Of a stretch of DNA of 64,000 nucleotides, positions 36,049-47,158 are shown piece after piece. The stretch lies in NCBI GenBank assembly GCA_019633425.1, contig WSUB01000041.1:210061-274060 (forward strand), written 5' to 3'. A program made the translations under genes and the position numbers. The notes under the pieces are model-generated. The model saw only the letters and a list, made by a program, of their open reading frames with translations, had not been told where the DNA came from and did not search any database. Origin of the DNA: Tulasnella sp. 424 (taxonomy: Eukaryota; Basidiomycota; Agaricomycetes; Cantharellales; Tulasnellaceae). Within the stretch, counting starts at the first letter, position 1. Each line of letters starts with the position of its first letter.

Positions 36049-37209
36049 TGTTAGAGGATGTGAGGAATGTCGGCGGCGATGAGGGTGGTCCTAGTCGAAA
36101 TTGCGAGTGGCGGAGTGCTTCTCACGCCGCTTACAGCTACTGCAATCCACTAAATCTGCAAGAAAACGCCACAGCCATTCTTCCCACAACCACCACATCC
36201 CTTCCACACCTCGTAGCCGCATATCTATCGAGTGAGTATTTTCTTCCGAATCCCTTCTTATGATGTCCATTTCTTTCAAAAGAACTAGTTATCCCTGTCT
36301 AAATAACCATGTCGACAGATGTGCTTGGTTGTCTGATCCTTTCCTTTTCGAGCGTGAAAATTTTCCGCTCCGGTTTTGACGACGCTGACAATTTCTCCTG
36401 CCTTCAGGTACCCTTGCGAGACGATTGCAGCTTAATTTTATGTATCAACTTATATTTTTAAAACATGAACGAATACGAATCCTGCTCTGATCTCATCTCT
36501 GTGCGGATGACTGTGTGATCCAATACCAAGATTGCCTTCTGCTGACCAGACGAATTCCCAAAGCGACTGCTACTCGCTCTTCGGTTTCTCTGGTGAATAG
36601 ACCTCGCCTGCCCTCTTGCTATGTGACCCCACTTGCGGTGTGAAAGAGATCTGTGGCCGTAAATCCAACTGGGCAGTACGGCCGGGACCCGAACTCGCCC
36701 CGTAATCGATTGACTATACAATGCCCAACGCCTGGCAGATTTCAGTGGAGAAAAGTCGAACGAGCCGCCCATTGGATTAAAACCGTCGCCCAAATCGCCG
36801 CATGTCACCTCGCTCGCCAACTTCGCTCCAGGAAATGCATATACCAGGGAATCAATTCCCGCACTCCCACTGAGCATCTGAGACGACAACTCTCACTACG
36901 GTTTCATTGGATCAATCAACCAAACTATTAGTTGGAGAACCGAAGATGACGACTTCCTGTGAGCCATCGCGGCTATCCCCTGCCCCTTTTGACCCCTCCC
37001 TTAAGATGCCCCCACAGCAACCACAGTGAGCACCACAGGGACCGACGTCATAGAAGTCATAGTCAACACATTGAAACCATCTCGCCTTGACAAAAAGCGC
37101 ATCGGTCACTGGTTTTGGCTTGGGTGATAATGATTGATTAGGCACGTCGCCGCGCAATATAGTCTACCATCCTGGTGTCGAAGATCCTCGAAAAATGGGG
37201 CTACCCTAC
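36049..37209. other. Intergenic, no gene supported
   Basis: This holds the RPL11 promoter region (about 36049-36300, pyrimidine/CA rich) and the 3' flank of the next minus-strand gene. Open frames between 36450 and 37160 are short and lack splice or family support. Confidence 0.35.
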
Positions 37210-37967
37210 TCAACTACGGTACTCCCGCACTTCCTTGATGTTGTAAACGGGATACGTGCCAGAGCTCGCTGAGATCTCGAAATGGAACACGACATCCTTC
37301 TCCTTCTCGTCCTTGGCCTGGTAGGCGGGAGATTTGATCGTTTTGGGGGACTCGGTGCAGTTGCCGTAAGCTTGCTTGGCCAGCTGTATCTTGGCCTCTT
37401 CGCCTTCCGTACCGTCCTTCTGGAGGTTCGCGATCTCGTTGCTGTCCGCAGGCACCTCGACGGAGGCCTTGAGGGTTCCTGCGTACGGATTGGTGAATCC
37501 CTATGATAAAAGTCAGTTCTGGTACGCCCGGGTGTGGATTGCAGGACACTAACGAGGGCAAAGAAGAGCTGGTTGCCACTGTCTAGGTTGATGCAGAACG
37601 AGTGGCCGCCCGAGACGCCCCACATCTTCTCGCAGCACGTGAAGGTCATGATTTCGAATGGCTCAACCCTCTGCGGCGAATCGTCGTAGCGACCCGAGTC
37701 CATGTAGTTTGCCATGCTGAGAATTGGGAAGTCCGTCATGTTCTTGACGGTGCAGACGAGCCAGCGATTCTTGTTTTCGTAGATCTCCTTCTTGACCTCT
37801 ACAGGCTTCGTACCTGCAATCTAAAAGGTAGGTCAGAAGATTTGACCCTTCATAACTAAGCCCAGGCCCCAGAACCGGGCTGTGATGTGGTCTCCGTCAC
37901 GAACCTGAGAGACCGAGCTGTCGTACCTTGCGGCGCTAACAAGGACCGTGGCGATAGGTTGGGCCAT
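37210..37967 (-). CDS. Hypothetical fungal protein
   Basis: A main exon carries a segment with KKEIYENKNRWLVCTVKN, FPILSMANYMDSGRYDD, PFEIMTFTCCEKMWGVSG and FCINLDSGNQLFFAL. It is joined over an intron starting GTTAGT (about 37551) to GFTNPYAGTLKASVEVP and a C-terminal part with SASSGTYPVYNIKEV, stop at 37210. The start at 37967 (MAQPIATVLVSAA) does not splice in phase with the next exon by any GT..AG pair I found, so the 5' end is unsure. The beta-rich pattern ending in a G-x-x-N-P-Y-x-G motif vaguely recalls small membrane-binding beta-sandwich proteins of the actinoporin type, but that is a weak impression and no function is assigned. Confidence 0.5.
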
Positions 37968-38940
37968 TGTATCGAGTGGTGGGACTGAAGTTGGACTGAA
38001 GACCGAAGTATTGGGGAAGGTGTTGCTTACAAGGGATGCAAAACCTCCTGCCCTGAGGATCCAGTTCAAATTTATATATCAACGAGTCCAATGGATATCG
38101 AGATTCTTAATATGGTTGTTCGGTCTAGCTGCTCGGCCGCAGTCAAGATCCATTTTTCCGGACATCGTTCCATCTTCCCAAAAAGGAAACGCCAAGGATA
38201 ATTTAACAATGCGCGGCAAGATGAGAAAAGCGAGCAGAAGACAAGTTCGGGGTAAGGAATGCCGTAGGCGTCTCGATAATACGTAGGGATGAGAAAGGAC
38301 AACTTCGGGAGTAAGGAATCACCTTGCTGGCCAAGGTCACCTGCTCGATGGAAATGGCGCCAGCCCGACGTGCCAACCTACCCCTATGCTCTGCAAGCAC
38401 AGCTTGCTCTGTACCCGCCGCGAGTACCATTCTTTCCTCCTCCGTGCGTATGACTTTACTCCAGCATCTCGGTCCTCCTTCACTAAGCGGTCCAGCTGTA
38501 ACAGCTAATCGGAAACCTCCCAGAACGGATTCGCTAGAGAGAAGTCCAAAGAACGTTCCTGAGGTCCATGCAGCACAGCGTAGTCATCGGGATGAATCCA
38601 CTTGCGAGTTCTCGCGTCAGCGTCTAGCTTGTGTGTATTTCCTTGTTCGGAATCCGCGCCTAGCTTCTATTCGGCAGTGCCACAGAACCGCGGTGACGCT
38701 TAAACTCCCACCAGGCTTCCAGACGCCCTTACTTTAATTACCCTTGATTGCAACCTCTGCCACTGACCGACCAACCTAACCTATACCTGATGGCAGAATT
38801 TCGCTGATTTTTATACCTAATCAGGTGACCCCTATGATTAAGGAACGATAGCACCATCTCGAGTGTAGGAAGCCCCTTGTCTGGTGCTTTTGCAAGTTCG
38901 TTATTCCAGGAGTTTTTTCCCCCGCTGGGTGACTGTTGGC

Positions 38941-39064
38941 TAGGAGTTATCGATCGCAGGGTTGTTCTGAGGCGAAAAAAACCCCGTGGAGGCTCTGGGA
39001 GGAATGTGGATGCTTCTTGGCGCCAACTAATCATGAGCGCTAGTGCCTTGATCCTCGGGCCCTA
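38941..39064. repeat. Direct repeat, copy 1 of 2
   Basis: Shared blocks in the same order as copy 2 are TAGGAG, GCAGGGT, a run of A, CCCGTGGAG, GGAG-AATG-GGA, TTGGCGC, GCTAGTG and CCTCGG-CCCT. Similarity is clear but imperfect. Confidence 0.7.
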
Positions 39065-39150
39065 CATAATGCCGCGGCAGTCAACTGATATGCGGTTTCT
39101 CAACACTATCCTTCCCGGCGGTCTTTTCGCCCTGATATGTGTCCCCTGAT

Positions 39151-39262
39151 TAGGAGCCATTGCAGGGTCGCCCTGGGATGGAAAAACCCCCGTGGAGACT
39201 CAAGGAGAAATGCGGACACTTGGCGCTAGCTGAGTGCTAGTGTCTTACTCCTCGGACCCTGA
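39151..39262. repeat. Direct repeat, copy 2 of 2
   Basis: This is the second copy, 210 nt downstream of the first and about 115 nt before the next start codon at 39379. Confidence 0.7.
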
Positions 39263-39378
39263 ATAGCGAAGCCGACACGTACAAAACGACCCCCAAGTTC
39301 GCCTGCTACCGTCCCAGTACAGTTCAGCTGTAATACTTCATCCTCTTCACTACCACAAGTCCTCTCGCACTATTTACA

Positions 39379-40371
39379 ATGGGCGTTGCGGTATCCAAGG
39401 CTCACAGTGATCTTCTTGCATCCGGCAAGGAGGCTAAGGTGGCTGTTAAGGAGCAACTAGAATTCCTGGTTTGCATGGCCAACAACCGTCTCGATCGTTA
39501 CCAGTCTGAACTCGAAGCGTAACTAATTTCAAACGCCTGCAGAAGTATCCCTCTGAATGCCATCTCATCTATTCTAGAATGTTTTTAGACAAGAACTCCG
39601 TTCGTAATCGTCAAGTGCCTGGCGGCCGAGCCTTGCGATTTTACAGGGGGTATCGGATTGCCGTTACTTCTGAGGTACGAGGAATCACAGGTGATAGTTC
39701 TTGGTGCTGGTTACAAGAGATAGAACGAAAATTCAAACAGGCTGCTTCTGGAATCAAGGACATCGTAAATGCCTTTTTCGGGGTTAGCGAAGATGGCCAA
39801 TCGACTGGAGAAGATGCTAAGTCTCGTCTAGTAGATGGCCTTTCCGTAAGTGAAAGTTCATCTTTGCAACCGAGCACTCGGGTGATTTGATATCTTGCAG
39901 AAAACGATTTTGACGGGACTTGAAGCCTTTCTTGGGAATGTTTCTGCTGGAGAGCAATCTGAGGACAAGTTCTTTGTATTCATACAGAATAACGCCGTCA
40001 TGCGGATTGATCTGCGCGTAAGCCCCTTTATTAAACTCTCTTGCAGTCATTCTCTAATTTCTGATACCGTTGTACCATGCCTGCTAGGTTTGGCGCTACA
40101 ACTTCTCAAACAAAGAAGTGTTTGCCGAAGCTGAAAACGTCCTCGCCTGTATGTACTTATCCCTCACACGTTCCTCAATGCAACCTGCTTACTCTGAGTC
40201 CCAGACGTCTTTTGCCTCTCTGTTGTCGACCACAGGGCACTCACCAAAGATGAGCTGCTTTACCTGCTCACTGAGTGCGGCGGTGGAAATGACATCGACA
40301 AATCGGAACTAACCACACTCTGGCAATCCCTTCACAATGGTTCTTCCAACGAGGATAATGGGGAAGAATAA
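39379..40371 (+). CDS. Conserved-looking hypothetical protein (236 aa)
   Basis: The five exons are 39379-39468, 39543-39845, 39901-40017, 40088-40152 and 40236-40371; lengths sum to 711 nt, a multiple of three. The start MGVAVSKAHSDLLASG has a Gly at position 2, which could allow N-myristoylation (inference). Later segments are YPSECHLIYSRMFLDK, ALRFYRGYRIAVTSEVRG, KTILTGLEAFLGNVSAGEQ, FFVFIQNNAVMRIDLR, VWRYNFSNKEVFAEAENVLA and LTKDELLYLLTECGGGNDID. I do not recognise a named domain. The good splice structure and compact globular composition argue for a functional gene. Its promoter contains a duplicated block of about 115 bp. Confidence 0.7.
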
Positions 40372-41188
40372 ATGCCTGTTCCTCGCAAGCGGAATCGTAT
40401 CCGCACGTCAGCATCTGAGGCGGGGCAAAAGCTTGATGGACCAAACGACTAAAGTCAGCAATACTTGATTTATACCCTGTCTTATACCAACGGATATCAA
40501 TCGACCAGATTAACATTATGATATTGTGTGATTTCGATGCATTCTAGACTTGCAAGGAGTATGATCTACGGGTAACGCTTTCCTTATTCGGTAATTAAGC
40601 GGTATTTGCCTCGTTACAGATTTGCCTCGATCCAGGAACTTTGCATTGTTTAAAAGCCGAACTCACCCCGACGGAACTAATGAGCTGTGAGCTATCAACG
40701 GCACGGGGCCGGATAATGCATGTATCAACGAACCACCTTTAGCCGCGTACTATGTCTCCGGTCGAATTTCTATCGAGTGGCATTATGTATCTAACGTGCA
40801 AGTGAGATTTTAAGTCATCGAATCCGAATCTTTTTAGCAGCCACCAGCATTTCAATTACTTACGACGGTACTGCAAGCACGACTTCGAGTTAACTGGTGC
40901 ATCTTGTGTGATTGGACCGGGCATAGGGTCATTCGAATATTCGGAGGGACAGCCCTGATTTCGGGGCGAGTATATATACTGAAATCGACCGCCCTTCCTC
41001 GGACAGGACGGTACAGGTTAGACACGAGAAATGGAAGGAGGCACAAGCACTACTCAAATATAGATCATATTACAATCAGCAGGAATAGGGATTGAAGACG
41101 CTAAAGCTTTAGAGCTTGTAGGCCAGCGGGAAAGCCATGCTTTGAAATTGACCCCTTTGTCCAAACACGCTTAGCTTTGACGACAAAT
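40372..41188. other. Intergenic, nothing recognised
   Basis: This is the convergent interval between a plus-strand and a minus-strand gene. No coding, RNA or repeat signal was found. Confidence 0.3.
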
Positions 41189-43662
41189 CTACGATTTGGA
41201 ATCTAGAACGCACCCAGTCATTGGTTTCCAGCTTCTAACAGTGGTATTTTCCACAGCCTCGAGCCTCTGTTGTTCCACGACCACAGAAAGAGATGGCACT
41301 CGATTCATTCGTAGGGGCTCCGTGAGGTCCGAGCAACCTTTGATTGGAGATAGGAGCATTTCTTCATCATACTCCGACTCAGCCTCGTCATCATTTTGAA
41401 ATAGATGACTAAAGGAGAGGCTTTCGTCTTGGGTTGCATCCTTCGGCGGGGGGTACTTGAGGACGCTCCGCTCGTCGACTGCAATGGTACCGGATGCATC
41501 CGTCAAGGGATTGGATGTAACGGACGACCAGCTGGACTTTCTTGGCACTTGAGTCACTTCAAAAGTGGTCTTATTCGAAGTTGGAGTTAGTATCTCCCAG
41601 TTGCATCTGGAGGGGCGTTTCTTCAGTAAAGGGAGCCGCCGAGTCAACTTCTTGACCCCAGATCGCAGTTTCGGTGTGATCCGCGTCAGGCCAGAACCTT
41701 CTTTCCTGGTGATGTGGTTTTCCGAGCTTGAAGAAAAGCTGAGCGAGTAACAGAGGAGCTCATGGAGCAGGTTGTCGTTCTGAGCAGGGTGAGAGGAAGG
41801 ATCGTCGTTGATCTCTTTCGGTATCGTTGGAAGTGCCGACGTGCTCTTCCGGCCCGCTCCGAATGTTCGCATAAGGCTCCACCCCTCCTTGCTCCATGTA
41901 CTTTGCCTCGGCTGGCCGGAGTATGGTGGTGGCTCAGTGGACCAGTTGAAAGGGTCAACATAAGTCGACGCCGTGCCATTCCGCGAATGCAAGGTTACGA
42001 GCGATCTGCTAGCAGGTGACTTCGATTCGATGAAGTTGGCTGGGTAGCTGAATTTTCTATAGCGACTGATGGTCGGGTGATAGTTGTCTTCTCGATCCCA
42101 CAGAGAGCCAACGTTTCCAGCCGCCGAGGTGCCCCCAGTCCCAACGCTAACGAAGGGCGCCCTTAACGGCTTTCGGAGCGATTTGCCATCATTCTCTGCA
42201 ACCTGGGTGTCGCTATTGCAAAGTTCGAACTTGCTGGTACGCTGATCCCTGTATAACCCAATGATATAGTCCTAAAGCCCCAGGCCGTGTTAACTCTGAC
42301 CTCTGGAGGACAGTTCGGATAAGACTCTTACCAAGCTTTTGGAACTTTGAACATCGAAGGGGTCGTCCAAAAGAGGGACGAGGTCGTCCGATGCAGAGTA
42401 GCTGAAACTCGAGGGACCGACGACGGAAGAGCGACCGTAATGCACGCTTGCTCGTGCTGGTTCCGGCAGATCCAACGACCCCCCAAGTCTCCATCCCCAG
42501 AGCCTGGGGGTAGGTTCATTCCCACTTCGGCGAACCGAGTGTTCTAGCTCCTTTTCCGTATTGCCTCGAGTCGGTATTGGATTTGAGCGGACTGGACGCA
42601 TCGAGACCCCCCCGATCCCGCAAGTCTCCGCAAAGTCTCCTGAGCGGGCTAAAGAAGCCATTTCTTCAGACCAAGCTTGCTCTTTACGCCCTTTGGCGTA
42701 GTATGTTTGCATAGAACCCGGTTCGATAGCGAAAATCGAGTTCTCTGCGCTTCCGAAACCTTCTGCCACAGGCGCTTTCATCAAAAATATGTCTGTTGAG
42801 CTGAGGTTGCCATCCCAGCGTTTGAATGCTGTCGTCGCTGGCCTTCTTGTACAGAAATGTTTTCGTCCGCTCGTCGAGCCCAGAGAATGAGAGCTGAAGG
42901 CATCAGTGACCGTTGGGGAGGTATAAGCTCCTTTGTCCGCAGTTGAACTGGGTGTAAGGACTTCGCCCCCAGTCAAAGGTGACAGTACCGAAGATTCAGT
43001 GAGGGTTGGAGTGAGGGGGGAGGAAGGGGTTGAGGACACGGAGGTTGATGAGTAGCCCTAGTAGTGGGAGCGTCAATTCGCATCAGTAGTCACTCATGTG
43101 GTCCTCGTCGCTCGACTCTTACTTGATCGGTCGTCGGTTCCTTTCGGCGGGGGCATAGCGGTAAAGTTTTCACGGTACCAGGGTCTCGTGGCCTCTGAGA
43201 GCATACAGGGCGACTATAGTTGCGTGGACCCATTCTGTTGCAGTTCTCCACAGGAGTTGCTGGGGAGTTCGTTGCGGGGCAATCACACTGACAGACGCCC
43301 TCGTCAGCATCAGTCCAAATCGCAAGGAGATGCTAGGAAAGAACTTTACATGATCGTTTGATGGCAGTCTTCGCTCCACCTCTCCGTAGTCACTGGTATA
43401 GCTGATATGGACCTCTGGGGTGTCGTTGGATCGTGGACTTGGTTTGAGACGTGGAGCCTCTTCAAGAGTAGGCATTGGCAACAAATTGAGTACGAAGGAC
43501 GAGTGGGAGGGTAATCTCTGATGGCGTCTTGGGAGAGAATGGAGGAAGGCTTGGGTTTGCGAATTCGTGATGGGCCGACGAGAAGAAATCGAAAGAGCGA
43601 GAGAGGCGGTGGTCGTCTAAAAGCGTGAAGCTTCAGACGGCGGAGGTGCTACTCGTCGCCAT
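41189..43662 (-). CDS. Ser/Thr-rich disordered hypothetical protein
   Basis: The ATG at 43662 gives a 10-nt exon (MAT plus one base), then after a 35-nt gap ending TTTTAG the frame reads DHRLSRSFDFFSSAHHEF and ANPSLPPFSPKTPSEITLPL. Later exons carry APRLKPSPRSNDTPEVHISY; GVCQCDCPATNSPATP; 43057-42332 (GYSSTSVSSTPSSPLTPTLT...); and 42271-41189 (DYIIGLYRDQRTSKFELCNS ... TGCVLDSKS). The composition is Ser/Thr/Pro-rich with scattered SP and TP sites and basic patches (KLTRRLPLLKKRP), so it is probably disordered and possibly phosphorylated. No domain is recognised. Two of the introns are unusually short (about 35 nt) and need checking. Confidence 0.6.
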
Positions 43663-44154
43663 GGTCTAGAGCCGGCAAAGACGCGCTGGCCCGTCCGAGA
43701 ACGGAATCAAAGCATTGAATGCTATTCAGCCACGAGATGCCAAACATTCCAAGCATTGGAAGCGGTTGACCAGATACGTTCCAATGTTTTCTTTTGGGCT
43801 GAGTCGTCCCTTGGTCAGATGTTTCCGACGGCGGATGGGAGGTGAAGAGGAGTGGTGGTGGTTACGTGAGGCCAGTTGGTTGAATGATGTTTGTCTGAGT
43901 ATCGACCCCTTGTCCCTTCCCTCCGCCTGGCTTGAGTGAGATTCCGCGAAAGCTTTCCACATTCTTCGCACCGGAACATTGCTATGCTCTATAGCCAAAA
44001 CGCAAGCGGCTGGGTTGGTTACCGAATCCAAGACTTTTTTTTGCTGGTGGTTCGTCTCCCAATCTCGCGACAATTTCCAGCAAAGAAGTAGATTTGCCAT
44101 AGAGGGTATCAACTATACAATATCAACATATCTCCATACGCCGCTACATTTTAA
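43663..44154. other. Intergenic
   Basis: This holds the presumed promoter of the Ser/Thr-rich gene and the 3' end of the next minus-strand gene. I see no element in it. Confidence 0.3.
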
Positions 44155-45120
44155 TCAAGTTCTTCCTGAGCTTTTGCTTCCCTTGGGCGTCCGCTTCCGG
44201 CCTCGTTCGACATCTCTCTCCTCTGAGGGTCCAGCCTCTGGTGGATGCACTCCCCCCTCCAAATGCTCATGAGAAGGCTGCGTGCGCATCTCCTGTTGTC
44301 CTCCGGTGGCTGGTGAAGGTGTTGCGTACGAAATCGACATCGTCCCGGGGCTATATCCTCCTAACGACTGGGTATACTGATCGCCCAACGGCATCGTCAT
44401 CGGGGTCTGCACCGTAGTCCCATATCCGTAGCCTCCTGTGGCTCTCCCCGTATTCTCCGTATAAGCCGGACCGACCCCATCTCCAAAGGACGTCCACGTT
44501 CCATCCGTCCGTTCGTGTTCGACTCGGCTATCCCTATCCGAGGTCCTCGAGGTCCGGGTGGTTGTGCTGAACCGCCGCACGGGCTGGATCCTGGCATCCG
44601 GATTTTTCATCAACTGCCTCCATTGAGCCTGCAGGACAATCTCCTCGGCCTCTGAGTCAAATACGGTGGTGCCGTACTCAGTACGCATCTCCGACTTGCT
44701 CTCCCTGTCCACCCGACTTGGCTCGGGTTCAAGTTCTGGCTCTGGTTCTGGTTCAGGAGTTCGCGGCTTTCTTCGGCTTTTCTTGCCCTTCTTTTTCCAG
44801 TTTTTCATACGCATTTCTTGAACTGCTTCGATGAGCATCATCTCGATCCGAAGGACGCTGTCGGCCACTTCTCGTGTTTGCCATGCGGGTTTCGGCGAGG
44901 GGTAGCGGTAAACGGATGGCCGTGAGGAACCTGAGACGAAGCTTGCGGCCGTTCGCAGGAGCGTTTCTTGATTTGCTAGGAACTCGGAATGATCCGCTTC
45001 AAGGTCGAACAAAGAGGAACGGAAGCTGGGACGAAGGAGGGAACTGCTGAACTCGGAGTAAGAGGAGGAGGGAGATTCGGAGACTGAAGATACTGAAGAC
45101 CCTGAAGACGCAGTCGACAT
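44155..45120 (-). CDS. Low-complexity hypothetical protein, single exon
   Basis: This is a 321-aa open frame from ATG 45120. The Ser-rich N-terminus (SGSSVSSVSESPSSSYSEF) is followed by a helical region about residues 35-95 (ADHSEFLANQETLLRTAA, WQTREVADSVLRIEMMLIEA). Then come a basic run (KKKGKKSRRK), a Pro-Glu repeat (PEPEPEPELEPEP), a Thr/Ser/Arg region and a Gly/Tyr/Pro-rich tail ending in basic residues. An unusual point here is the absence of introns. No family is recognised. It may be a nuclear or cytoskeletal adaptor, but nothing in the sequence proves it. Confidence 0.6.
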   Translation of the reverse strand: MSTASSGSSVSSVSESPSSSYSEFSSSLLRPSFRSSLFDLEADHSEFLANQETLLRTAASFVSGSSRPSVYRYPSPKPAWQTREVADSVLRIEMMLIEAVQEMRMKNWKKKGKKSRRKPRTPEPEPEPELEPEPSRVDRESKSEMRTEYGTTVFDSEAEEIVLQAQWRQLMKNPDARIQPVRRFSTTTRTSRTSDRDSRVEHERTDGTWTSFGDGVGPAYTENTGRATGGYGYGTTVQTPMTMPLGDQYTQSLGGYSPGTMSISYATPSPATGGQQEMRTQPSHEHLEGGVHPPEAGPSEERDVERGRKRTPKGSKSSGRT

Positions 45121-45461
45121 GTTGGTCAGGGTAGCGAGTTGTAATTGGAGTATAGAACCGAATGTACGATCGATGCTTTGTGGTGCAAGTTGGCAAGTGA
45201 GAAAAAAACGCACTGTGATGAGGTCGAATTTCCAGAGCGCCTCGAGGCAGAAGCGTGCTCGTCTTAATGAGGTAATCAGCCGGAAAAATCCGCCCAGCCA
45301 CCCCGTCTTCTGTGACACAGATTGTCCACAGCTGGATATTCTCACGTCTACTCCTGGAGCAAATACACAAAGCTATGGACTAATGGTTGCGATATATTTT
45401 CATGAGGCAGATCACAAAGATGAACACCCGAAAGGGGAACGAGTTGCGAGGTAATGGTGCC

Positions 45462-47006
45462 TCATGCGCGTATACCGCAAGACCCACATTCGCCGTTGCA
45501 TCCACCCTAAACGAAGGGTTAAGTGAGTCAGAAAGAAGGGCAACCAGAGCCAATTTGAATGTCGAGTAAACTCACACCGCAACCAGCCGCACCGAGGGGC
45601 ACCTTGTGGACTTGACCGCCACACTCCCCACTGCACCCACCCTATTCGAGACGAAATGAGTCTCGCAACTTTGTGAAAGCAAGAGAAAGCTCACAGGGCT
45701 GCATGAACCGCGCTTCAGGGTGCCACAGGAACCACATTCTCCATTACACCCGCCCTACGGAAGCGTGGAAGGTCAATAAACAAACTCGCCATTAGGAGGG
45801 GCGGGGAATCGCGTACCCCGCAACCAGATGACCCATCGAAGGCTTCTGGTTCTCCTGGGACATTGAATGAACGTTTGGCAAGGTAAGTGGTCCCAAATTG
45901 AGCCTAGAGCGGACCTAATCACTAAGAATCAACCAATAAAACAACCATGAGCCCCATCAAAACCTCACCTTCCATGCGATGGTCGTTTCGTCAAAGGACT
46001 TGGACAGCTGTGCATCTGGGATGCTGTCATCGTGGTTCAAGACATGCCCTAGGAGTTCCTTTGTCTGCTTGCTATGAGGTAGTAAGATCACTAAGTTTAA
46101 TGTGAAATACATGGGAGACTTGCCAGTATTTGGAGCCTTTGAGCTGATGGGTGTGCCATGCTAGGTCCTAAAACGCGCTTGTTCGTTAGTCAATGCGAAA
46201 TCCCAGAATGGTTCTTGTCTCACGATGTCCTGGGGAGCGATGAGTGTCAGCGAAAGAGGAAATTAAACGGACTGAAAAGTTGTTACCAAAGTCGGAACGA
46301 GAGAGTGAACGCTCCCTGTTTTCATCAACTCCAGGAAGCATCCATATCGGTGTATGCAACTCGTCGAGAATTCGTCCGTGGCTGTCTCAACCCATCCCAA
46401 GCGAACAACCTTGCCGATGAATGATGCCTGTCGTTGCACAGCATCCTCCAGGTCTGATAGTTTTGCGGTCGCTGGTATGGCAGCCGCCAGTGCAATCTCC
46501 TCCCCGCTTGCCTGAGGCGTGAGAGAGCCCCGAGCCATCTCGGCAACCACTTCCGCGAAACTGAGAAAAAGGGGGAGATGAGAGGAATGAAACGGAACCA
46601 ACAGATGGACGACATCAACACTCACTCAAGCTGCAATAGGCTGGGATAGAATTGAGCAGCGTCGTGCTGATATTTTACCGGGTTCTAGAGGCAGTGGCAA
46701 TGTGCATAAGCGGCCGCCGACCTCAAGTTCAAAGAGAGCAATACTCGCCAGAAGATAAGTATGCCAGACCATCAAGACGTCCAGGTCTATCGGGAGGTAA
46801 GAAGGTTCGGTCGGTTGAAGCTGGCTTGCCCATGTTTGGAATTTGGCAACACTGTTGGTCACTCGCTTCCGCCAGCTAGCGTCGTCACCGGAATTACTCT
46901 TGAGGTCGTGGAAAGCACGAAGGAGCGTGAGGTGAGCTTTGACATCTTCGCATGAAACGAGGGAGAAGATGTCGAATGCGGGTGAAGCGGGTGCGCTGAC
47001 GGTCAT
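45462..47006 (-). CDS. DUF1399 / glycine-rich-domain protein with Cys-Gly tail
   Basis: The start MTVSAPASPAFDIF is at 47006. The first DUF1399-type helix set (DVKAHLTLLRAFHDLK, FQTWASQLQP) leads to LPIDLDVLMVWHTYLL, then NPVKYQHDAAQFYPSLLQLE. A second module ends VPTL, followed by a 6-nt exon (46229-46224, Asp-Ile) and then DLAWHTHQLKGSKYW, the second family signature. TKELLGHVLNHDDSIPDAQL, then FDETTIAWK and AQFGTTYLAKRSF follow. Three short 3' exons of repeated design encode a tail with eleven Cys (GGCNGECGSCG type), stop at 45462. Cys/Gly-rich tails are known in this family; metal binding is inference. All tail junctions are phase 0. The exon 1-2 junction phase was not resolved. Confidence 0.75.
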
Positions 47007-47158
47007 TGGGAGATGAAACGTAAGTAGTGGGTTGGCGGGAGATAAAGAGAAGGGAGAGATAAGCGGAGAAGTGATGAAGAACGAAATCGCCGTCGAAATT
47101 TTGACGCTGACCAGGAACATCCCACTACCAACCATTTCAAGCCTATTACCAGCCTCAT
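47007..47158. promoter_or_regulatory. Divergent promoter between the DUF1399 gene and MAK16
   Basis: Only 152 nt separate the two start codons, so the genes almost certainly share a bidirectional promoter. No TATA box is evident. Confidence 0.5.

Larger units (their letters stand above)
37968..39378. other. Intergenic region with a possible exon and a direct repeat
   Basis: On the minus strand around 38330-38490 two overlapping frames look coding (for example LAEHRGRLARRAGAISIEQV ending at a GTGATT site, and LDRLVKEDRDAGVK after a TTACAG acceptor). I could not build a gene from them. The direct repeat near 38941-39262 is listed separately. Confidence 0.3.

Noticed and set aside
45462..45850. 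An independent metallothionein gene
   Set aside because: The Cys-rich exons splice in phase onto the upstream DUF1399 exons, so they are the tail of that protein.
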